A stretch of 56,481 nucleotides of DNA from RGIG2206 sp045540915 (GTDB lineage: Bacteria; Bacillota; Clostridia; Oscillospirales; Acutalibacteraceae). Every line of letters begins with the position of its first letter. Position 1 is the stretch's first letter. The DNA is taken from NCBI GenBank assembly GCA_045540915.1, contig JAZQID010000129.1, forward strand, positions 1 to 56,481, in the 5' to 3' direction. Under the pieces are notes generated by a model. It saw only the letters and a program-made list of their open reading frames with translations. It made no database searches and was not told the origin of the DNA. The translations under genes were made by a program, and so were the position numbers. Of this stretch, positions 1 through 7,874 are shown piece by piece.

Positions 1-4
1 GGCA

Positions 5-48
5 ACACAAAATCACCCCATCGTTTTCACGATGGGGTGATTTTGTGT
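5..48 (-). terminator. Strong hairpin, intrinsic terminator
   Basis: Bases 5-23 and 30-48 form a perfect 19-bp stem (core ATCACCCCATCG) around a 6-base loop, with A-rich and T-rich outer flanks. It lies just downstream of the minus-strand collagen-like remnant and probably ends the transcript that starts with the SleC-like genes. The symmetric A/T flanks would let it work in both directions. Confidence 0.85.
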
Positions 49-91
49 GATTACATATAGTGAGCCGAACTATCAAGACAAGAACGGCTTT

Positions 92-412
92 TTACCAACG
101 AAGCGTTGGTTGAGCAGAACTTATCCTATCTGCATAATGACAAGATGCGCTGAAACGGGACGGGTTCCGCCTGCAAGCGATGTAATTGTCAGTGCAGTCG
201 AATTGCCTGCGGGAAGCTGACATCTGTGTACCCGGGGCCACCGTGGCAGAGTTGTCGGGTGGCATAAGTGCATAATAATCGGCATAGTTCAACGCGACTC
301 CCGAAGGGCCTTGCGGGCCCGGTGGACACTTAAAGCAATCAAAATCAACACGGCACTTTTCATCTCTTGGATCCTCACACCTGCTGTTATTGTTATAATA
401 ATTTCGGTTCAA
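92..412 (-). pseudogene. Collagen-like exosporium/BclA-type protein, internally deleted and frameshifted
   Basis: The N-terminal part reads through an Asn/Tyr-rich head, a Cys-containing linker, a very short collagen-like GPQGPSG stretch and the beginning of a C-terminal BclA/C1q-like domain (ALMPPDNSATVAPGT). After that the open frame becomes meaningless (106 residues, ending at 92). In another frame the same DNA encodes LPAGNSTALTITS, then LAGGTRPVSAHLVIMQIG, and stops at 121-123. From family knowledge this is how such domains normally end. The middle of the domain, roughly 80 residues or more, is therefore missing and the two ends are joined out of frame near 205-230. The start would be a TTG at 412, just after the SpoVB-like stop, with no convincing ribosome-binding site. 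A live gene with an altered tail is possible but unlikely. Confidence 0.7.
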
Positions 413-416
413 CCGA

Positions 417-1970
417 TCACGCCTGCTTTCGTGATAGCTTGTTTGAAACTACGTTACGAACCTCCGCCCATTCCTTGAAGCCGCCGGTGACGTATATCAT
501 CGCAAGGTAGACCCCGACGCACACCGCCGACTCAAGCAGAGCGCGCGGCACGACCGACAAGGCGGTCATATACATTGCCGCCGCCCTTGCGACCACCAAA
601 GCAGCCGCAGTACAGGCCAAGGGCCGCACCACCCAGTCGACCGCTCTGAATCGGGTCTGCGCCGTCTTCAGCAAGCGGACAAGACAGAGCACCGAGGTCA
701 GCAGGTTGCTCACATAGGTGACCGCTAAAAATCCGTAGATCCCATACTTTGGAACGAGCCACACGATGAGGCCGATCCTCAGCGCAGAGTCGACCACGTT
801 ATAGACAAAGATGTACTTCTGCTGATCCAGCCCGTTGAGCATACCCGTCACGACACTCTCAAGGTACATCAGGGGCACCAAGGGTGCCAGCCACCGAATA
901 TAAAAGCCTACCTCACTGTTGCCGTAGAAGGCTATGCCTATATCCTCACCGAAAAGCCAGAGCACACCGCCGATCACCGTAGACATCGTCAATGTGATAT
1001 GCACGCAACGGCGAACGGGAGACTCTACCCCCTGCTTACCCTCGGCAGAGAGGGTGCCCGACAGCTCGGGAACGAGCAGGGTGGACAGGACGTTGAGGAA
1101 GGAGGACAGAAAGAAGATGACCGGCATCGCCATCCCCCTGAAAAGTCCGTACTGCGACACCGATTGCTCCCTTGATCCACCAAACCGAGTCAGGCAGTCG
1201 GGAACGAGCAGGCTTTCCACCGTTCTGAGCGTGGTGGTCAGGTAGCGTCCTGCCATTATCGGCAGGGATAACGCCACCAACTTCTTGGTCACGCGATAGG
1301 GCGGAAATGGGCGCGCGCCTAATTTTTCGGTAAGGCGGCGTCGGTCACGCAGGTAGCCGAGGTACATAAAGCCGCAGGAGGCCGCCTCGGCAACCGTGTC
1401 GCCAAAGAGCACCGCCGCACATGCATATTCGAGCCCTCGCGCCGCGCTCTTGCCGATTATCAGGAAGATGATGCCCATTCGCACCAACTGCTCAAGCAGT
1501 TGCGCATTGGTAGGGGTGACCACCCTCCTGCAAGCGACGAAGTAGCCGCGTATACAGCTCGACACCCCCATAAACGGAAGTGAGAAGGCCAATATTCGAA
1601 GGCTTCTCGCGGCGCGGATATCCTTTATCCACCACTCAGAAATGGGGTCGGCAAGGGCCGCCACCAGCACCGTCGATGCGATGCCTGCCGCAAGGGAAAG
1701 CCCAACTGCGCGCCAAAGTATGCGCTTGACCGACCTTGCGGTGCCGCATTCGAGCTCCTCCGCGATAAGCCGCGTCACCGCAGTTGTGATGCCGCTGGTC
1801 GCGAAGGTAGCCGCCAGCATATAGACCGAGAATATCAGCTGATATAGCCCCATACCCTCCGAGCCGATGCTGTCGGCAAGCCATACGCGAAAGAACATTC
1901 CTATCGTCCGCAGTAACAGTGCCGAAGCCGTCATTATGACGGCGTTTTTCAAAAAGCGACCCTTTTGCAC
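417..1970 (-). CDS. SpoVB-like polysaccharide/lipid II flippase (MOP superfamily)
   Basis: A 517-residue integral membrane protein with about 14 predicted membrane segments. The N-terminal signature (LLRTIGMFFRVWLADSIGSE) is that of the SpoVB/MurJ-like branch of the MOP exporter superfamily, and the length fits (about 500-540). In Bacillus SpoVB is needed for spore cortex synthesis, probably by moving lipid-linked peptidoglycan precursor across the forespore membrane. Clostridia carry several paralogues whose substrates are not settled. It starts at a GTG (1970), three bases after the stop of the upstream peptidoglycan-binding protein, whose 3' end supplies a GGGAG site. It is therefore probably cotranscribed with the SleC-like genes, which supports a spore-envelope role over a capsule role. 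Confidence 0.85.
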   Translation of the reverse strand: MQKGRFLKNAVIMTASALLLRTIGMFFRVWLADSIGSEGMGLYQLIFSVYMLAATFATSGITTAVTRLIAEELECGTARSVKRILWRAVGLSLAAGIASTVLVAALADPISEWWIKDIRAARSLRILAFSLPFMGVSSCIRGYFVACRRVVTPTNAQLLEQLVRMGIIFLIIGKSAARGLEYACAAVLFGDTVAEAASCGFMYLGYLRDRRRLTEKLGARPFPPYRVTKKLVALSLPIMAGRYLTTTLRTVESLLVPDCLTRFGGSREQSVSQYGLFRGMAMPVIFFLSSFLNVLSTLLVPELSGTLSAEGKQGVESPVRRCVHITLTMSTVIGGVLWLFGEDIGIAFYGNSEVGFYIRWLAPLVPLMYLESVVTGMLNGLDQQKYIFVYNVVDSALRIGLIVWLVPKYGIYGFLAVTYVSNLLTSVLCLVRLLKTAQTRFRAVDWVVRPLACTAAALVVARAAAMYMTALSVVPRALLESAVCVGVYLAMIYVTGGFKEWAEVRNVVSNKLSRKQA

Positions 1971-1973
1971 CCC

Positions 1974-2480
1974 TCAGCACTCCCGTTCAAATTCCTGATT
2001 ATAAATCCGAGCCAATGCGTTCCATGTCAGCTTGTCGACCTCGCCGCTCTCTTCGAGCAGGTTGGTAAGCTGAAAGGCCCTGACCGCCGCCGTCATCTGA
2101 GCATCGTAGACGCCGTTTGTGTTTACGTGCAGAAGATTTTCAAATCGCTCTGCTACGGTGTTGAGCATAACCTCGAGCAAGGCGACAAGGGGCGACTCAT
2201 CCCCCTCTTTCGCCTGTATGTCGCAGTCGAAAAAGGGCTGAAGCGCAATCGGCGACGAGGTCCTTTCCACAACCAGCGCGTAGACATCGTTGAGGGTCTC
2301 CCAGGTGTCGAAGTCCATCTGCCCCGTCACCTTGAGCCCGAACAGCTGCTGAAAGGCACGCACCGCATTTTCGGTCCTCTCATCGTATATCCCGTCGACC
2401 GTCAGCATCGGCATATTGCCACCATAGCTGGCTATCAGGCGCAATCTTTCTTGCAGACGGCGTATGGTTGATTCCCTCAT
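1974..2480 (-). CDS. Protein with two peptidoglycan-binding (PG_binding_1) domains
   Basis: A 168-residue protein without a signal peptide or membrane segment. It consists of two PG_binding_1 repeats: residues about 5-75 (IYDERTENAVRAFQQLFGL) and about 85-160 (GVYDAQMTAAVRAFQ), each ending in the typical TWxxL/I motif. It has no catalytic domain. Its sequence style matches the repeats of the neighbouring 446-residue protein, suggesting duplication from it. The start follows the upstream stop by one base, so translation is probably coupled. It probably binds cortex or wall peptidoglycan. Lack of a secretion signal is normal for proteins made in the mother cell or forespore and assembled into the spore, but that location is inference. 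Confidence 0.85.
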   Translation of the reverse strand: MRESTIRRLQERLRLIASYGGNMPMLTVDGIYDERTENAVRAFQQLFGLKVTGQMDFDTWETLNDVYALVVERTSSPIALQPFFDCDIQAKEGDESPLVALLEVMLNTVAERFENLLHVNTNGVYDAQMTAAVRAFQLTNLLEESGEVDKLTWNALARIYNQEFEREC

Positions 2481-2481
2481 T

Positions 2482-3822
2482 TTAATCCCTCAAATCGTCA
2501 TAGAGTGACGCGATCGCGTCCCAGGTAATTACGCCGACCACCCCGTTCGGATTGAGACCGAACTCGGTCTGAAAGGCACGCACTGCCGCATCGGTGGCAG
2601 GCCCGAACTGGCCGTCGGGTGTAACGCTCGGTATGTTCGGGAAGGCCTGCGATATCTCTGACAGGTAGGTCTGCAGGAGCAACACGTACTCTCCCCGTGA
2701 CCCGATCCGCAACACGGTACCGGGGTAGAGAGCCGCTCGCGACGGGTCGGTGTTTTGGTCAGCGATTATGCCGCGGTAGGCGCGGTATATGTCGTTCCAG
2801 GTGTTGACTCCGACGATGCCGTCGGGTGTTAGTCCGAAGGTCTGCTGAAAGGACTTGACCGCCGCCGTCGTTTCGTCACCGTAGACTCCGTCGACGGCGA
2901 TAACGGGCACCGAATCGTAATACCGACCTATGACCGCGAGGTAGTATTGGATTATACGCACCTCATCGCCGCTGTCCCCCGCTTGCAGTACCCTTGAAAA
3001 GCGTTGGGGTATGTCGCTGTAGGTCAGGCCCTCCGAATTAAGCTCGGCCAGTCGTTTTATCGAGGTGTAGATGTACGCCACCCTGTACCAAGTGGCGTTG
3101 CCCACTATACCGTCGGAGGTCAGGCCGAATATCTGCTGAAATTTGCGCACCGCAGTCTCGGTCTCGGCACCAAAGTTGCCGTCGGGGTTGGAGATGGTCG
3201 GTATAGACGGATAGTTGCGCGCGATGCGGTTGAGCCTGAGCTGAAGCTGCTGCACGCTGTTGGAGGAGTCCCCCAGCCGTAAGGGCAGACCTGGGTATGA
3301 CGGGCTGTTGACCCTTACAGGAGCTTGCACTATCTCGATATCGTCGCCGTAGTAGTACTGCAGTATCTGCAAGGGGGTCAGTCCCCTCTCTGCGAGGTCG
3401 ACCGTCTCCCACTGCTTTAGCCCCTCGCAGTCGACTCCGTTGCCGCTGCAGTAAGCGGTGAACAGCGGCTCAATGTTGCCCTGCCGCCTGACATAGCTGT
3501 TGAAGATGTCGTCGACGATCTGCGACACGTTTTCAAAGACGTTTCTGCCCTCAACGAAGGATTGGTCGAAGGCGGTGGTGTTGGTGATGTCGAAGTCGTA
3601 GCCTTGGCTTGGGTACCATTCGGTGTAGATCCTGTTGAGCGCGTAGGAGATCTGCGCGTAGATGTTGGCACGAATGGCATCCTCGGGCCAGGTGGGGTAA
3701 ATCTCGCTCGACGCGACGTTTTTTATGTAGTTGGGGAAGCTGACGGTGACGTTGCGTGCGTCAGAGGTCGGCCTGCCCAAGTGGACTGTGATGAACTCAG
3801 GGATAATAGGCTCTACGGGCAT
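2482..3822 (-). CDS. SleC-like spore protein: SpoIID-type domain plus three peptidoglycan-binding repeats
   Basis: A 446-residue protein. Residues 1-165 match the region of the clostridial cortex-lytic enzyme SleC that resembles SpoIID lytic transglycosylases (ITVHLGRP, WPEDAIRANIYAQ, YDFDITNTTAFDQ). The Glu in WPEDAIRA could correspond to the SpoIID catalytic glutamate. Three PG_binding_1 repeats follow at about 178-250, 288-360 and 374-446, each with a DGxFG/DGVYG motif, an A(V)R/KxFQ helix and a TW end. SleC itself has one such repeat. It has no signal peptide. The start is supported by GAGGTG seven bases upstream. The gene is 11 bases downstream of the prodomain-like gene. Lytic activity is inferred. 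Confidence 0.82.
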   Translation of the reverse strand: MPVEPIIPEFITVHLGRPTSDARNVTVSFPNYIKNVASSEIYPTWPEDAIRANIYAQISYALNRIYTEWYPSQGYDFDITNTTAFDQSFVEGRNVFENVSQIVDDIFNSYVRRQGNIEPLFTAYCSGNGVDCEGLKQWETVDLAERGLTPLQILQYYYGDDIEIVQAPVRVNSPSYPGLPLRLGDSSNSVQQLQLRLNRIARNYPSIPTISNPDGNFGAETETAVRKFQQIFGLTSDGIVGNATWYRVAYIYTSIKRLAELNSEGLTYSDIPQRFSRVLQAGDSGDEVRIIQYYLAVIGRYYDSVPVIAVDGVYGDETTAAVKSFQQTFGLTPDGIVGVNTWNDIYRAYRGIIADQNTDPSRAALYPGTVLRIGSRGEYVLLLQTYLSEISQAFPNIPSVTPDGQFGPATDAAVRAFQTEFGLNPNGVVGVITWDAIASLYDDLRD

Positions 3823-3833
3823 TGTCTGTCACC

Positions 3834-4559
3834 TCACAGATCGGGCTCGGTATTCTGATACACCTCGTCGGTGCCTTCCTGCGAAAATTCGGGTCGCGGA
3901 ATGAGTGCCACGTTCTCAACCGAGGTCACTCCCCCAAAGATCGGGACGCCGACACTTCTGACAGGCAGGAAGCCCCCTGCCGTTATCTGCAGGTCGTAGG
4001 TGGTGAAGGGCTTCGGGTTGCCGACGACAGTCGATAGGTCGCGCGACACCGTTTCAAGCTCGACTATCTCGGACAGGCCGTCCTCGTCGGTCAGGGTCTG
4101 GTAGACAAGCTCTCCATCACGCAGGATAAGCACGAGGGCATCGGCTACCGGTGTCGCCTCGCGTGCGGTGTAGGTTTTTATCTGTATGTAGCCCCGATCG
4201 TTTGTGATGCGGTCGGGGGTCGGGGTGGTTATTTCGGGGGTCGACGGGACGACCATCGGCATCTCCGGCTGGGTGACGGGGTTGGTCGGTATCTCGGGTC
4301 GCGAGATGGGCGAAGTGGGCATTTCGGGCGGCATATCGGGGCGAATCGACGGCTCGGGCCGCTGAACAGGCCGCTCGGCAGGCGGTGTTTGCTGCTGAGT
4401 TGAGGGGGCCGATTCCGCCACAACGTTGTTTTGAGCGGGCCGCTCGGTCGGTTGGCCGAAGGAGTTGCCCATATTCCCTGCCGTTTGGCCGTGCTGCTGC
4501 CTGTAGCTGAGCAGTTCAGATTTGTACTTTTCCACCATCTGCTTGAAATCGTTGTCCAT
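3834..4559 (-). CDS. SleC prodomain-like protein with long disordered linker
   Basis: A 241-residue protein starting at MDNDFKQM, preceded by GGAAAGGTGATAAA. The N-terminal 45 residues are charged helix. Residues about 45-120 are a Pro/Thr/Glu-rich linker with repeats such as RPEIPTNPV and QPEMPMVVP. The C-terminal about 115 residues form a carboxypeptidase-regulatory-like beta domain (GYIQIKTYTAREATPVADALV, TTYDLQITAGGFLPV, GVTSVENVALIPR) that resembles the N-terminal pro-region of clostridial SleC. In SleC this part keeps the enzyme inactive until CspB cleaves it during germination. Here it is a separate polypeptide upstream of the SpoIID-like/PG-binding protein. It may act as a partner or scaffold for the next protein. 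Confidence 0.72.
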   Translation of the reverse strand: MDNDFKQMVEKYKSELLSYRQQHGQTAGNMGNSFGQPTERPAQNNVVAESAPSTQQQTPPAERPVQRPEPSIRPDMPPEMPTSPISRPEIPTNPVTQPEMPMVVPSTPEITTPTPDRITNDRGYIQIKTYTAREATPVADALVLILRDGELVYQTLTDEDGLSEIVELETVSRDLSTVVGNPKPFTTYDLQITAGGFLPVRSVGVPIFGGVTSVENVALIPRPEFSQEGTDEVYQNTEPDL

Positions 4560-4640
4560 TTTATCACCTTTCCAAATGTTCTGTTTATATATATATTTAC
4601 CCCAAGGCGATAAAATAACCCCTCTCATCCGAGCACAGAA

Positions 4641-4668
4641 AAAAGCGAGGTGACCTCACCTCGCTTTT
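4641..4668 (-). terminator. Intrinsic terminator after the zinc-ribbon operon
   Basis: Bases 4641-4653 and 4656-4668 are perfectly complementary (AAAAGCGAGGTGA) and end in a T-run on either strand. It sits nine bases past the stop of the 286-residue zinc-ribbon protein and separates that operon from the SleC-like genes. Confidence 0.85.
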
Positions 4669-4676
4669 GGAATAGT

Positions 4677-5537
4677 TTATTGTATGCGTTTTAATATATC
4701 ATTTTTTGTCTTTTCATATTCTTCTTCCGTAATGATACCTTTTTCAAGGTAACTGTGTATTTTAGCAACCCTCTTATAGCACCTCTCCCTATACGAAATA
4801 CTATGGTGCCAATTGTTACTGATTTTTTTAATCGTCGCAACAACCACAGGGATGAGTGTTATAATAAAAATAAAAACTACACACGTAATCCAGATAATAT
4901 TAAATACATCTACTGCTTCACTATTATTATAATAATCTTTATAAGAAAAGGAATAATAATATCTATCTTCTAGTACTGAGCCTTCTGCACCCGTTATTAT
5001 CGCTGCGGCAACCGGTATAGTTGATAACCACGCTATAAGCTTGAACCGCTTTTTAACCAACGAACTAATTGCAAAGCCTAAAAATGCTCCTATTATCAAT
5101 AACAAAACAACATAGACCGCGGTAGTGTTCCAGTTCTCCAAAACGTTTCTCCTCGAGTCCTGAACGTTCATCGCGATTACAATTGCGAGCATAGCGATTG
5201 CCGACAAAACCACCGACAAGATGTTTGTAAACATAACAAGCTTATTTTTTGGAGCCGCTTTTCTTACCGGAGCGCAAGCGGAAGCCCGCGCAACACCGAC
5301 GTTGGTGTTGATTGTCGTTGACGCGCTTGTACCTGCAGGAGCAAACCCGTTTTGCACCGACGGCTTTTCTTCGACCATTATTGGTTTAGCCTCTTGCTTT
5401 ACCGGAGTTGCTGCCTTTGCACTGACATCGGCTTGCTCAACTACAACCGGCTCGACTGCCTTTTCAATCTTGCTTCCGCAATATTGACAAAACAGGCTAT
5501 CGTCAGGCAGGCTGTTATTACATTTATTGCACTTCAT
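4677..5537 (-). CDS. Membrane protein: N-terminal zinc ribbon, four TM segments, C-terminal SHOCT-like helix pair
   Basis: A 286-residue protein. Residues 3-20 form a zinc ribbon (CNKC...CQYC). A low-complexity Ala/Val/Lys linker follows to about residue 100, then four membrane segments (about 100-125, 138-162, 168-188, 212-238) and a basic C-terminus. The last 32 residues (HSYLEKGIITEEEYEKTKND) fit the SHOCT module, a short C-terminal domain of unknown oligomerising or regulatory role. The start has AAAGGAG eight bases upstream. It is the last gene of a three-gene operon whose members all combine membrane segments with a cytoplasmic zinc ribbon. The function is unknown. It is richer in A+T than the genes on either side of the island. 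Confidence 0.8.
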   Translation of the reverse strand: MKCNKCNNSLPDDSLFCQYCGSKIEKAVEPVVVEQADVSAKAATPVKQEAKPIMVEEKPSVQNGFAPAGTSASTTINTNVGVARASACAPVRKAAPKNKLVMFTNILSVVLSAIAMLAIVIAMNVQDSRRNVLENWNTTAVYVVLLLIIGAFLGFAISSLVKKRFKLIAWLSTIPVAAAIITGAEGSVLEDRYYYSFSYKDYYNNSEAVDVFNIIWITCVVFIFIITLIPVVVATIKKISNNWHHSISYRERCYKRVAKIHSYLEKGIITEEEYEKTKNDILKRIQ

Positions 5538-5596
5538 TTATTTTCTCCTTTAGAAAAATCAACCGTTATTATACCTACTTAATCCTATTGATTTTC

Positions 5597-6322
5597 TTAT
5601 TTCGCATTATATTTGGCGATACAATCATCACACAAAGAGCGATATCTGGTTCCCATATCATCCTTGATTTCGCAATAGGTTACATGCTCAACAGAATTCT
5701 CACAAATCTGGCACTTTACAAATGCTTTCGGCTTATTTTTAACTGCGACTACTTGCGTGCCGCACTTGGCGCAAAACTGACTGTTTTCAATAAGCTTTTC
5801 TCCGCATTTTCTGCAAAAAACAATTTTATCAGCATCGGAGGTTGCTTTAATTTGCTCAGATTGAGATGCTTCTTGCAAAGTGTCTGATTCATAAGAGGCA
5901 ACGTTAGTTGTCGCAGCAATTATTCTTTTTTCAAAATATTTAACATTTAAGCGGTACCAAACAAAATAGTCAAGTGGAAACACAATAGCAAACACTACAA
6001 GAGCAAGACCAATATCAAAATTGTTTCTTATATACTGCTGAACGCCCTGTTGATATGCAAAATAGATTGTTTCAAAGAGCAAAACGCCCTTTACAAAGCG
6101 AACAAAATCAACATAATCGCCGCTGGATTTAACCGCTACCATTATACAAAGGATAGGTTGTGCGATTGCTGCCAAGAAGTAAACCAACAACCACCAGTTA
6201 TTCAAATACGTTTCCGTGTATTGAAGAAAATCCAAAATGATTATAAGTGTACCAAGACAACTAAACCAAGGCCTTACTTTGGTATAAAACGTGAACCATT
6301 TTGTTCCGAGTTGTCTGTTCAT
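5597..6322 (-). CDS. Membrane protein with C-terminal double zinc-binding motif
   Basis: Starting at MNRQLGTKW the protein is 241 residues. Four hydrophobic segments fill the first about 150 residues. The soluble tail then carries a zinc ribbon (CRKCGE...CAKCG) and a second set of Cys pairs (CQIC...CDDC), the latter like a short treble-clef finger. An earlier ATG at 6328 overlaps the upstream stop as TAATG, but the AAGGAG site lies only two bases before it and eight before the 6322 ATG, so 6322 is preferred. It is translationally coupled to the 470-residue protein. The function is not recognised. Confidence 0.78.
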   Translation of the reverse strand: MNRQLGTKWFTFYTKVRPWFSCLGTLIIILDFLQYTETYLNNWWLLVYFLAAIAQPILCIMVAVKSSGDYVDFVRFVKGVLLFETIYFAYQQGVQQYIRNNFDIGLALVVFAIVFPLDYFVWYRLNVKYFEKRIIAATTNVASYESDTLQEASQSEQIKATSDADKIVFCRKCGEKLIENSQFCAKCGTQVVAVKNKPKAFVKCQICENSVEHVTYCEIKDDMGTRYRSLCDDCIAKYNAK

Positions 6323-6327
6323 TTTCA

Positions 6328-7740
6328 TTACTCCTTTTCGACTTCTGTGCCACAAATATGACAAAATTTACTATCCAACGGCAGTGCCTGTCCGCAGTTT
6401 TTACAATAAGCAGTCGGTTCCGCATCAACCGTCTGCTCCGCTTCGGTCGGCTCATCGCTTTGTGCAACCTCGGCCTGAACTTCTGTTCTATTACGTTTAT
6501 TTCGAGTCACAACACCGATAGCCACTATTCCTCCGATGACAAGCATAAACACAATAACAACAATAGCGTCTGCGCCGTCATCTTCGTAATCGGTGTCATA
6601 CGTATCATTATCGAAAGAGCCTGTTCCCGTCCCACTCGATGTGTCGGAATATACTATGCTGTCCATCAAGCTCTCAAATTCGGAATAGAGCTTATGGGTG
6701 CTTGTTCCGCCAAACTGAAACATATGCAACCAGCCGTTGTCTATACAAACCAACGCGGTCATCCTAACGGTAAGTCCGCCGTAATCATCAGAGGTATGAT
6801 CGATTTCGCCCTGAAAATATTCCACTCCGTTGTATGTGACCGTGCTGACTTTATCTGCAGTTGTACTAAACATTTCTGCGACATCTGCTCTGGTGAAAAT
6901 ATCGTTGTTCACGTCCGAACGAGTGTACCCAATCCTATCTGCCGGCGACATCTCTTCCCATATATCTTCACTGGCATATATTATCACGCAGCCGTCGTCC
7001 TTGGTGGAAACGAATTTAACATCAATATATTCCCTGTCCTCAAAAAACTCCTTTTTCTTCCAGTTGGCAGGAACAGTAAATTTTGCACCGCTGTCTGTAT
7101 CGGTATAAACAAAGCTGTCGGTGTCCTCTCCCTCTTCTGATAGAGGTGGATCGTTATCGTATTTGATACTGTCAACTATTGTTTTAATTGTTGTCTCCTG
7201 TCTATATGAAAGACTTCCCTCATAGGAACGCATTGTAAAATTCATTGCGTTGCCCTCGTATACTGTGTAATACAGCAAGCCGTGAACCGATTTAGCAGCA
7301 TCGGTAAAATACACCTTGATAAATTTTGCCTGCGAATGCTGATATATCTCATGATCTGATACATATATACCATAATCGTCGAATTCATCAAGTAAAGTTG
7401 TGGCAAGTGTGTTTAGCGCAGTATCGCTTAGCAAACTGAAATTACTCATACTGATTTTCGTATTTGTAACAACTATTTCTTCGCTATATGTATCAGAAAT
7501 AGCATTAAGATAAATGTTTTTTGACTTAAAATCGCTCATAAGTGCAGACTTGGTAGTTCCCAATACACTAAATATAGGATCACCGGCAGGCGTGTCCTTT
7601 GTAATAACTGAATATCCCGACGGAATAGTTATCTGAAGTCCCAGTTCATCGAGGTCAAATGTACCCGAAACAGCTAAAGCCGTAGGGGCAAATGAAAACA
7701 ACAGAACAACTATAACTATTAAAACTGACAGTTTTTTCAT
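6328..7740 (-). CDS. Exported sensor-like protein: two related ectodomains, one TM, cytoplasmic zinc ribbon
   Basis: A 470-residue protein. Residues 1-23 are a signal peptide (cleavage near TALAVSG). The ectodomain has two divergent copies of a roughly 170-residue PsbP/DUF1795-like fold: residues 25-200 (ITIPSGYSV...IVDSIKYD) and about 215-375 (FTVPANWKK...LMDSIVY). An acidic linker precedes one membrane segment (about 395-418). The short cytoplasmic tail ends in a zinc ribbon (CKNCGQALPLDSKFCHICG). This type I topology, with a metal-binding motif as the only intracellular part, suggests transmembrane coupling to the two downstream zinc-ribbon proteins. It is the first gene of the operon, with a promoter at 7762-7790. 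The ligand is unknown. Confidence 0.8.
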   Translation of the reverse strand: MKKLSVLIVIVVLLFSFAPTALAVSGTFDLDELGLQITIPSGYSVITKDTPAGDPIFSVLGTTKSALMSDFKSKNIYLNAISDTYSEEIVVTNTKISMSNFSLLSDTALNTLATTLLDEFDDYGIYVSDHEIYQHSQAKFIKVYFTDAAKSVHGLLYYTVYEGNAMNFTMRSYEGSLSYRQETTIKTIVDSIKYDNDPPLSEEGEDTDSFVYTDTDSGAKFTVPANWKKKEFFEDREYIDVKFVSTKDDGCVIIYASEDIWEEMSPADRIGYTRSDVNNDIFTRADVAEMFSTTADKVSTVTYNGVEYFQGEIDHTSDDYGGLTVRMTALVCIDNGWLHMFQFGGTSTHKLYSEFESLMDSIVYSDTSSGTGTGSFDNDTYDTDYEDDGADAIVVIVFMLVIGGIVAIGVVTRNKRNRTEVQAEVAQSDEPTEAEQTVDAEPTAYCKNCGQALPLDSKFCHICGTEVEKE

Positions 7741-7761
7741 ACGACCACCTCTTTGTAAACA

Positions 7762-7790
7762 ATTGTATCACAAAATGACAAAAATGTAAA
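7762..7790 (-). promoter_or_regulatory. Sigma-A-type promoter for the zinc-ribbon operon
   Basis: On the minus strand, TTTACA (7790-7785) is followed after 17 bp by TACAAT (7767-7762). This gives a short leader before the ATG at 7740, which has an AGAGGTGG site. Confidence 0.6.
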
Positions 7791-7838
7791 TTAACTCCAC
7801 AAAATTCTTTCAATGCATTACAAATTTCGATAAATGCA

Positions 7839-7871
7839 CGCAAAAACGCTCGGTCTTACAACCGAGCGTTT
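7839..7871. repeat. 33-bp direct repeat, copy 1 (terminator)
   Basis: Identical base for base to 8885-8917. Both contain the palindrome AACGCTCGGT / ACCGAGCGTT around CTTACA. The two copies flank the fic gene in the same orientation, 1046 bp apart. Confidence 0.95.
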
Positions 7872-7873
7872 TT
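7842..7873 (-). terminator. Terminator downstream of fic
   Basis: A 13-bp stem (7842-7854 with 7861-7873; core ACGCTCGGT) and a 6-base loop end in a T-run on the minus strand, directly after the fic stop codon. Confidence 0.9.
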
Positions 7874-7874
7874 T

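Noticed and set aside
1965..2471. Long plus-strand frame opposite the peptidoglycan-binding gene
   Set aside because: It mirrors the real gene, has no ribosome-binding site, and codes for no recognisable domain; the same holds for the other long antisense frames, such as those opposite capE, rnfB and the sugar transferase.
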